64,000 nucleotides of DNA, from positions 2,401,630-2,465,629 of the forward strand of contig NW_024468916.1 of assembly GCF_011745365.1 (NCBI RefSeq). Direction: 5' to 3'. This document shows positions 57,296-64,000 of this stretch, piece after piece. This DNA is from Cryphonectria parasitica EP155 (lineage: Eukaryota; Ascomycota; Sordariomycetes; Diaporthales; Cryphonectriaceae). The position numbers and the translations under genes are program-made. Position 1 is the first letter of the stretch; each line of letters opens with the position of its first letter. Below the pieces are notes generated by a model, which worked only from the letters and a program-made list of their open reading frames with translations, was not told the DNA's origin and did no database searches.

Positions 57296-57296
<1 letters not shown>

Positions 57297-57327
<31 letters not shown>
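57297..57327. repeat. (TC)15 microsatellite
   Basis: Uninterrupted TC dinucleotides in the gene-poor region. Confidence 0.85.
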
Positions 57328-57330
<3 letters not shown>

Positions 57331-60310
57331 TGTCGCCCACCCACCTTTGATATCCTCTTTCTTCTTGTTAACTCTCCGTCTTTGTTTTGTGTATTTTTTT
57401 TTTTTTATATATTTTTTCCTGGCTCCTCTCCCTTGACGTTGTTCATGACCCGCTTCAGCTGTATCAACGGATTGTGCACAAGCTGCCAACGAGGAACTTC
57501 GGACGATCCAATGGTGTACTTGAGCAGAGGCCTGTTGGTTCCAGGGTTGTTTTGCTAGCCTGGGCTGTGTTGTGTTACTTTCTGCAACGCATTACCTCAC
57601 CTTCTATGTGCTGCTCCTCTTATGACCTCGGTCGCTGCAATGCACCCAAAACCACGCTAATACTCCTCCAGATACAAGGGCCCTGGCTTGTTTGGTATGG
57701 CTTCGTGCTGCCGCTGGCCTCCCCTGCTCCTCGTCGTTCTCTGTACATATCTCCTTTCGTCCTTCGTGTTTGGTCGCCCACCAAGAAACACCGAGAGGAG
57801 CGGGGTGACGTATCCGTCCTGTGGTAAGGTAGCACGTCGCCTGCTATGATGGGAAACATCCAGCGATAGCAAGGGCCCGGAAAACCCTCAGGGCACGTCT
57901 TGAAGCGGAGGAGTACTATGTACACCCGGGGCCATGGGTCATGCGAACGTCAGATCTCCGCGTCGGCTATGCCGACAAGCTGTTGGTTCTTCCGCCTCCC
58001 AAAAGTACGGACAACCTCAGGACAGGCTGCCCCATAGGAATTCCCTATTACGGAAATGCCCTGAGACACAGCCCATATTTTCGTACTGCAGCCAATGAAC
58101 CATCATGATCGTCATAGACTGCCTTGGGCGGTAGGGCAAATCCGAGGAATATTTCCGGGCGCGCCAACCATTTGACCTGAATCGAGAGCGAGAAATATGA
58201 TAGAGTGTGGCTTTCATTCGGGACATTCTGATATGTACTGCGATTCATACCACCCAACTCCTAACTTTATCCAAAACAGCCTGTTGAAATCGCGGAAGGA
58301 TTGCTGCTCTTGGGAGTAGTCGAGGCTGGAGCGGCTTGTTGATCGATCGATCCTTCTCCAAGAAAGAGGAGAATGCCACCATGATTCATAGAATGGCTGA
58401 AGGAAAGGATGGCTGTGCCACAACGGATATGGTATCCACAAGTAAGGCACTCGGTGAGAGATATTGGACGCAGTGCGGTGCTGAACGTGATGCAGAGGGA
58501 CGAGTCACGACGCCCAGACTAGACGACTCCTCGTGATTGCAAGGCGGTCGGACAAGTGAAAGCATCAACGAGCCCGAGAAGAGTCATGCGAAGCAAGTCC
58601 GCAGTTGGAGCAGATGCTTGGATATTTACGACAAATGTCAGACGTAAGATCTGTCCTTCTGCCCTCACACATGGTCCTCAAGTCTATGTATTCATGTCGG
58701 AGGTACCGAGGATTACTTGGCGCTATTAAGCCTGAATGATTACAAGAAACTCGAGGCGTCAATTCACACGAATCATGACTGACGGGAGCGAAACAGCAGA
58801 ATGCTCTTGACAGCCCGAGGAGAAGCGCCCTGCATGTTGAGTTGAGAACCCAAGAGAGATGCTTTCGTGCCACTACTTCCTTCCAGGAAGCAGAACCCAA
58901 GGTAACAGATCAAGATCGAGCAGCTACTGTGCAGCCATCATCTCATCCCACTCCATGCATAACTCAGATGCTATGGTCTGTAAAGCAAACGAACTAAAGG
59001 AAGAACTATCAGTAGGATAGAAAACGGGCAACACCAATCGGGGCACCCATGTTGATCTTTGGCTGACAGATTATAGGGCTGCAACAGTCCACATCTACCG
59101 GACCATTCAGACGCTTCTCTTGACTTTGGAGAAGAAGAAAGAAAAAAAAATACAAAAGTGCTCATTACATGTAGTCAGTCTGGATGACGGGAGCTGCTGT
59201 CCCTCGGTCCAGTGTCGAATCACAGACAGTATGGTGATCATGGGACCATGCGTGTAATAGAGGCCAAACTTGTTACGGCTACTGACAATGCTGGAATCGC
59301 CAGATTACCGTGCTGCAGTACCACACTTCTGGACTATTGGCTCTCACTTGCATAAACCGGATGACCCGGCGTAAGCGGCTACATTAGAAAGGCTGTGCGT
59401 AGAACAACAACGTGGGTGAAATGATTAAAAGCCATATATTGCACAACCGATGGCTTGCGCAGCGATAACGAGTATTTACCGAGACTATGACTTTTGAATT
59501 TGCGTAGAGTTGAGCGCCGGTTTTGCATACAAACTGGGACAGTGGCGCAACACTAGTGGTTCCAAGGTTGTTTGGTTGATCTCCCAGCAACAAGTCCAAT
59601 ATACCTTCAACTTATTTGGACTCTCACTGGACCCGCAGGTACTTTCAATTCCCACTCCCCCTCCAATACGAGTCAGTGTTTTTGTTTCGAAGGCATCACA
59701 AGTATTGAAAGTGGAAAGTTTAGTTGCAGAGAACATTCTCTCGGGAGTCCAGATTCTGCGCAAAATCACAATTGCATTTTTGCACCTTCTTTTTTCCTTT
59801 TGTTCCTTTCTGCGTTTTTTATTGGAACATAAAAGAACTCCCAGTATGTATAATACTCATTCATACTCGCCAATAGAGGCACTACTTTCTCAGTCTCATG
59901 ACATCCTTCGCCACCAGTTCACCGAACTTTGTTTCCGCCCCCCCCCCCTCCCCTCCCCCCTTCTTTCGTCCTGTGTGCAGGTCAATTCCTGGCTATGGGA
60001 CCGAAGAGACTCAACTTACCACCTAGCTACCCCAGGTGGGTGAGAAGTCCCTTGTCAAACACAACCATGAGTATTAATCTGAACAACACACAGGGCCCTG
60101 GGCGAGGCAGGCGAAGACCTGGTTGCTGTGATCAGCAGGGATAGGAATTCTTTTTTCATTTACTCTCCGCACCAGCCCAGACCGGTGTGGATCTTTTGAA
60201 CCGTTCACGAAAGTACCTACTTACTCTTGACTAGCAACCATCACTGGAAGAAGAAAGGTCTTGACTCGTTCCAGGAGCTGTCCACCTGACTCTGACGCTG
60301 TCCTCGAGAG

Positions 60311-60318
60311 TATTTATA
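60311..60318 (+). promoter_or_regulatory. TATA-like box of histidine phosphatase gene
   Basis: TATTTATA, 119 bp upstream of the start codon. Confidence 0.4.
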
Positions 60319-60429
60319 TGGCCGAGTGAGGGCACGTCGAGACTGGACGAGTATCCTATATCTGTCGCACTCTACCCAGACTCTCCAGGTTCAGGCCCAT
60401 AGCAAACGTCCGTATAGAAATAGTCTAGA

Positions 60430-61151
60430 ATGTCTCTTCTCAAGGTTTATGAGTATGAGTATTCATACAACAAGACCATCTCGTCTCCCCTGGAGAGCCA
60501 CAAGAACCCCAACGGCGAGGTCCGTCGGACAAAGGAGAATATCAAGCCACTACAAGGATTCGCCCGGGTCAACGACGCCATCTACACAGCAGGTAGCACG
60601 CAACAGTTTATCTACACCATCCGCCACGGCAAAGCACACCACAATGCCCTCTCGTCAGAATACACCAAGCCTATCGCCTGGCGTTTCCTCGGCCGGCTCC
60701 GCAACACATTTGACCCCGGCCTGACCGCCGAGGGTGTGAGGGATGCCCAGCACGCCGGCCAGCTCCTACGTGGCCTCATTCAGCAAGAAGGGGCTCCACG
60801 CCCCGTCACAGTCTACACATCGCCCCTCAGGCGGTGCGTGCAGACGGCCATGTACACCATCGCCGAGCTCCGCCTCAACCAGGCCGTCACGCTGCACGTC
60901 AAGGAGGGCCTGCGCGAGTGGAAGGGCTTTGACCACAACCACGAGGCGGACCGGCGGGACGTCACGCCCAACATTGTCAAGCTCTTCAAGGACCTCAAGA
61001 GGAAGCTGAACGTAGACGTGCGGCTCAAGGTCGACGGGCAGCAGGACAAGGTGGACGACACGGTCATGCGCGAGACCTATGTCGACGTCGACCGGCGCAT
61101 ACGCAGGGTCCTGGACGACATCCTGGGGAGCGGTAATAGCAGCAGCAGCAC

Positions 61152-61182
<31 letters not shown>

Positions 61183-61662
61183 GCGAACTGCGCGATGCTG
61201 GTGCTGCACAACCGCTCCAACAAGTCCGTGCTGAGGGTCATGGGCCACACGCAGGACGAGGTGCACAGGCTGGACATGGAGAACTGTGCGGTGCTCGGCT
61301 ACCTGGTGCGGAGAAAGCGGCTGGACCTGACGGCGGCGGCCAGGAGGGTGACGGCCGAAGAGACGCAGCGGGTCAAGGACAGGGAGCTGGCCGAGGCGGA
61401 GAAGAAGCACAGGCACGAGCTGGCGGCCAGGGATATCGCCGAGTACGGGCGGACGGGCGACACGAAGCTGTGGACGCTGCGGGACTACCTGGCCCGCTGG
61501 GCTGAGAGCGGTGACCCGGAAGCAGGCAAGGCGCTGGAAGACTTGTACACGCTCGCGCCAAAGTTAGAGACGAATGGGGGCGTGGGGGGCAGTACTACCA
61601 TCTCTGCTGCTACTGCGACTACTACTACTACTACTACTACTACTGCTACACATCCATATTAG
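60430..61662 (+). CDS. Histidine phosphatase (phosphoglycerate mutase-like) family protein
   Basis: A 410-aa single-exon protein. It has the phosphohistidine motif IRHGKAHHN with Arg65-His66-Gly67, then the family elements LTAEGVRDAQHAGQL and VYTSPLRRCVQTA, which supply the second arginine. The second catalytic histidine is expected in a strand like MLVLHNRSNKSVLRVMGH. Here the usual His-Gly is His-Asn, so activity may be altered. A loop of nine glycines preceded by a serine run sits just before that strand. The C-terminal 100 residues are charged and helical, then end in a threonine run from ACT repeats. Fungal proteins of this branch are usually annotated only as PGM-like; the substrate (phosphosugar, phosphoprotein or none) is unknown. 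It is convergent with the Kre9-like gene. Confidence 0.86.
61618..61644 (+). repeat. Coding (ACT)9, polythreonine
   Basis: Nine ACT codons near the end of the histidine phosphatase gene. Confidence 0.9.
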
Positions 61663-61764
61663 GCTCACGCTTGTGCACAACATAGAAGTATCAGGGGTCT
61701 GCCATAGAAAAGGGTCAATAAATTATTATTAAGCACTCCCCTCCCCCCTACCATGGTTACTTTT

Positions 61765-61854
61765 GCGAACCTGGTACGCGGCTGAGCTTGGTCGTCCACA
61801 TCCCCGGAATATGCACTATAAGATATGATTCATAGTGCATACTCCCAGGTTCGC
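61765..61854. repeat. Nested inverted repeats between convergent genes
   Basis: The outer arms GCGAACCTGG (61765-61774) and CCAGGTTCGC (61845-61854) are perfect reverse complements. Inside them TATGCACTAT (61810-61819) pairs perfectly with ATAGTGCATA (61832-61841) around a 12-nt loop. It sits 103 bp after one stop codon and 20 bp beyond the other, so both 3' UTRs could contain it. Confidence 0.85.
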
Positions 61855-61873
61855 CCTGCTCTTCCCTGACCAG

Positions 61874-62589
61874 TTAAATGATCAGGTCGCCCTTCACAGT
61901 GACGGTCGCAGTGGCGCTGGCCGTGGTCTCAGTCACAGCAGGCAAGCTGGTCGTGGTTCCATCCGCAACACCAGGCTGGATGACTGAGGCGGTGACGGTG
62001 CTGGAGGAGACCGAAGTGGTCACGGCAGCTCCCTCGGCTGGACACGTAATAAAATTAGCTTTCACGTGCATACTTTATAAGATATGATTTGATCAAGCAA
62101 TAAAAGAAAAGGGGGTGACGAAAAAAAAAAAAAAAAAAAGTAAGGCTTACCAGCAGTCTGCGTGACATAGACAGTGGACGTCGGAGCGTAGCAGCTGGCC
62201 GACGTGGTTGGGTCCGTGCAGGAATCACCAGTGATGTTGAACTCGGAAGTCTGAGCGTACAGGACGTAGACATTGGTGTCGTTGATGGCGGTCAGCTGCC
62301 ATCCCTCGCCGTTGTCGACGTGGCATGGGATCCGGACGGTGACCTCGCCAGCGCTGGTGTCGATGCCGTAGGCCAGTCCCTCGTAGTAAGGGGGCCAGTC
62401 CACAAAGTTCCAGATGTACAGGCTGAACACGCTGGGGTCGGTATCCACGCTGGTCCAGGTGGCAGTGATCTCGGTGCCCTTGGTGATCACATCCGACGAG
62501 GTTGGCGAGGTGAAGGCGATGCCCTGGACGAGGGTGGGAAGCACGACACCGGCCATAGCGGCCACAAGGGAAGAGCGAATAGTGACCAT
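61874..62589 (-). CDS. Secreted Kre9/KNH-like Ser/Thr-rich protein
   Basis: Two exons (62151-62589 and 61874-62037, 113-nt intron) give 200 aa. The signal peptide is followed directly by IAFTSPTSSDVITKGTEITATWTSV, the opening typical of the Kre9/Knh1 N-terminal domain (an immunoglobulin-like beta sandwich). VFSLYIWNF continues that domain, and ANY-like cysteines follow at PC, SC and SC. A Thr/Ser-rich tail is O-glycosylation-prone. The extreme C-terminus (TVTVKGDLII) is too short and polar for a good GPI signal, unlike many relatives, so the protein may be freely secreted. Family members are wall-associated or involved in beta-1,6-glucan assembly in yeast; function in moulds is mostly unproven. 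The intron holds a run of about 19 T on the coding strand just downstream of its donor and a copy of the 14-mer TATAAGATATGATT. Confidence 0.85.
62076..62089. repeat. 14-bp direct repeat copy in intron
   Basis: TATAAGATATGATT here is identical to 61817-61830, which overlaps the left arm and loop of the nested hairpin 259 bp away. This copy lies in the intron of the Kre9-like gene. Confidence 0.85.
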
Positions 62590-63316
62590 TGTTTCTTATT
62601 TTTCTTTGAGACAGAGAGAGGAAGAGGGACCGATAATTAAGTTTTGAACTAGTAGATACCAAAATATGCAACCAAAAAAAGAGTGACAGATCAGATAAAA
62701 AGCAGAGAGGCCCGGTGTTGGGTTGCAGAATGAGTGACTTCGGTGGGTGATGGGCGCCGGTAAAGGAAAAAGCGAGGCAAGGAAGATCGTAGTGGTTTCT
62801 ACCCTTTTGACTCCGGCGGGCGCGCTCCTTTTGAACAATACCATGGGTATAGTGGGAAAAGGGTTCAACTCATGCCTATAGCGGACTCGCCATGCCCATA
62901 GTAAGGAACTAATCTCCTCGTATCCACTGGCGATGGCGCAAGCACGCTCAAAGGGGAAATTGGCGGTGGGCCATGCAGAACCCGTGGCGGTGCTATTCTT
63001 ACCTGGCCAGTAACAACGACACAGATGGGGTCGGCTAAGTAATTACTTGAACAGACGCACACGCAACACAACTACTAATTACGATGTATGTATAAGTTTG
63101 TACTTGTTGTACTTGTTGTACCCCCTTGGCGAGGTTCATTTGCTGTGGACTCAAAAGTAAGCACTTCGTCCAGCTATCTTTGACTAATTCATCAATTACC
63201 CATGGGTTAGGCCCTTGTTCCCACACATTTCTTTTCAAATCCTTCAAGGCCTGCTAATGAATACATCTGAAGCCCGTCTGTTAGTAGTGGAGGGAATGGC
63301 GTGTCGGTACGGACCG
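62590..63316. other. Intergenic, Kre9-like promoter
   Basis: Promoter of the Kre9-like gene. Contains a small GTACTTGTT tandem duplication near 63100. No gene supported. Confidence 0.5.
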
Positions 63317-64000
63317 TCAACCACGCGCTATCCCCTTTCCCTTCCCAGCATGCGTGGTGGTGGGCCGACCTGGCTCTCCAAAGTGGTAGATGAGTGTACA
63401 TTCAGTGTAATGGGCCGCAGCCACAACAAGAATCGAGCAATGCGTGACAGGACCGAGGCTCTCACATATCCTGGTGTCGTCGCAGCGAAGATGGTTAATT
63501 GCCTTGGTGAAAAGATTGCCTGTATGCAGCTGGTTCCAGGCGTCCTGGTGCGTGGGATCCTGCTCCGGCGCCTTGATGATCAGCTGTACATGATGGTATT
63601 CATTTCCGCCTCTCGGCGTCGCGCTCGACCGCAAACTCGACGATGAGCCCCCGGATGAATAGCCGCGGCGCCTGGGAGGGTCCATCCCTGCCGCTCTGAA
63701 TGCTCCATCTATGGCACTCAATACGTTCTGGTTACAGATATCATGGAAAATGAGATGCCGCAGACCCTCTCCGCTAACGTTGTGGCGGAGGCACGTCAAA
63801 CCGATCAGGTTCGACAGGGCGAAAGGGTATATGATATGTACTGCATTATTGCGGACGCTAGCACTCTTGACCACATAGGTTCGACGATCCCGCGAGAAAG
63901 AGTAGCAGAGGTGGTGAGGTCGCCATGTGTCGGTGAAGTTGTCCCAAGAATCTATGCGTGGTTGGCCAGAAAGCATATAGTTGCGCCAATGCTCTGCGGT
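63317..64000 (-). CDS. Unknown protein, partial, 5' end beyond window
   Basis: An open frame of 228 codons enters from the right edge. It has even amino-acid use and several aromatic-rich segments (DNFTDTWRPHHLCYSF, VHIIYPFALSNLIG, GLRHLIFHDICNQNVL), then a Ser/Gly/Arg-rich patch and a further charged region. I do not recognise a family. The last 50 residues look less protein-like, so an intron donor may lie near CDDTRI (GTGAGA around 63468-63473) and the true 3' end may differ. No start codon can be fixed because the frame is still open at 64000. It is reported as a probable gene, not a named one. Confidence 0.5.
   Translation of the reverse strand, partial: TAEHWRNYMLSGQPRIDSWDNFTDTWRPHHLCYSFSRDRRTYVVKSASVRNNAVHIIYPFALSNLIGLTCLRHNVSGEGLRHLIFHDICNQNVLSAIDGAFRAAGMDPPRRRGYSSGGSSSSLRSSATPRGGNEYHHVQLIIKAPEQDPTHQDAWNQLHTGNLFTKAINHLRCDDTRICESLGPVTHCSILVVAAAHYTECTLIYHFGEPGRPTTTHAGKGKGIARG

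Larger units (their letters stand above)
56460..60429. other. Gene-poor region, 4 kb
   Basis: The longest gap of the window. It has a (TC)n tract at 57297-57327, a C-run near 59938-59948, and only short, inconsistent frames. I found no tRNA or 5S rRNA by eye. It includes the promoters of the flanking genes. Confidence 0.5.

Overview
This is a stretch of a filamentous ascomycete nuclear genome (Pezizomycotina; Sordariomycetes is my best guess, with low certainty). The evidence is short introns of about 50-130 nt with GTAAGT-type donors and CTGAC/CTAAC branch points, monocistronic genes on both strands, and families typical of these fungi: a HET-domain pseudogene, a CFEM protein, an Ecp2/Hce2-like effector, serine/threonine-rich GPI-type wall proteins, a DHA1 drug transporter and a fungal GH35 beta-galactosidase. 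I see no bacterial operons, rRNA, convincing tRNA, CRISPR array or intact transposon. I rebuilt exon structures by hand from donor, acceptor and reading phase, so gene limits often differ from single open frames.

Layout. 0-9 kb: a partial secreted pectate lyase, a single-pass membrane protein with a Ser/Thr stalk, the mitochondrial phosphate carrier, a broken HET-domain gene, and a conserved protein of unknown function. 11-25 kb: a run rich in secreted and metabolic genes, with a small cysteine-rich secreted protein carrying a phospholipase A2-like His-Asp motif, an FAD monooxygenase, an Ecp2/Hce2-like effector candidate, an alpha/beta hydrolase, a membrane-anchored arylsulfotransferase-family protein and a nine-exon GH35 beta-galactosidase. 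26-35 kb: a large leucine-rich-repeat protein with a long Ala/Gly triplet-repeat tract, an NAD(P)-binding protein, and a MET2-like alpha/beta hydrolase on the opposite strand. 36-38 kb: two GPI-type proteins, one of them CFEM, arranged tail to tail. 41-49 kb: an MFS transporter, DPM3 of dolichol-phosphate-mannose synthase, a nuclear protein of the type annotated elsewhere as an AT DNA-binding protein, a mitochondrial oxidoreductase-like-domain protein and a small membrane protein. 50-56 kb: a short-chain reductase, a D-2-hydroxyacid dehydrogenase and xanthine/hypoxanthine phosphoribosyltransferase. 60-64 kb: a histidine phosphatase-like protein and a Kre9/KNH-like secreted protein that converge on a nested hairpin, then a partial unknown gene.

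Function. Housekeeping genes (phosphate carrier, DPM3, purine salvage) are interspersed with genes for plant-wall breakdown, surface display and possible host interaction. I found no single new multi-gene system. The observations most worth a check are the nested hairpin between the two convergent genes at 61.7-61.9 kb with a matching 14-mer in the neighbouring intron, the palindrome flanked by 15-bp direct repeats behind the MFS gene, the inverted repeat upstream of the pectate lyase, the PLA2-like small secreted protein, the adjacent arylsulfotransferase and beta-galactosidase genes, and the 23-nt micro-exon in the latter.
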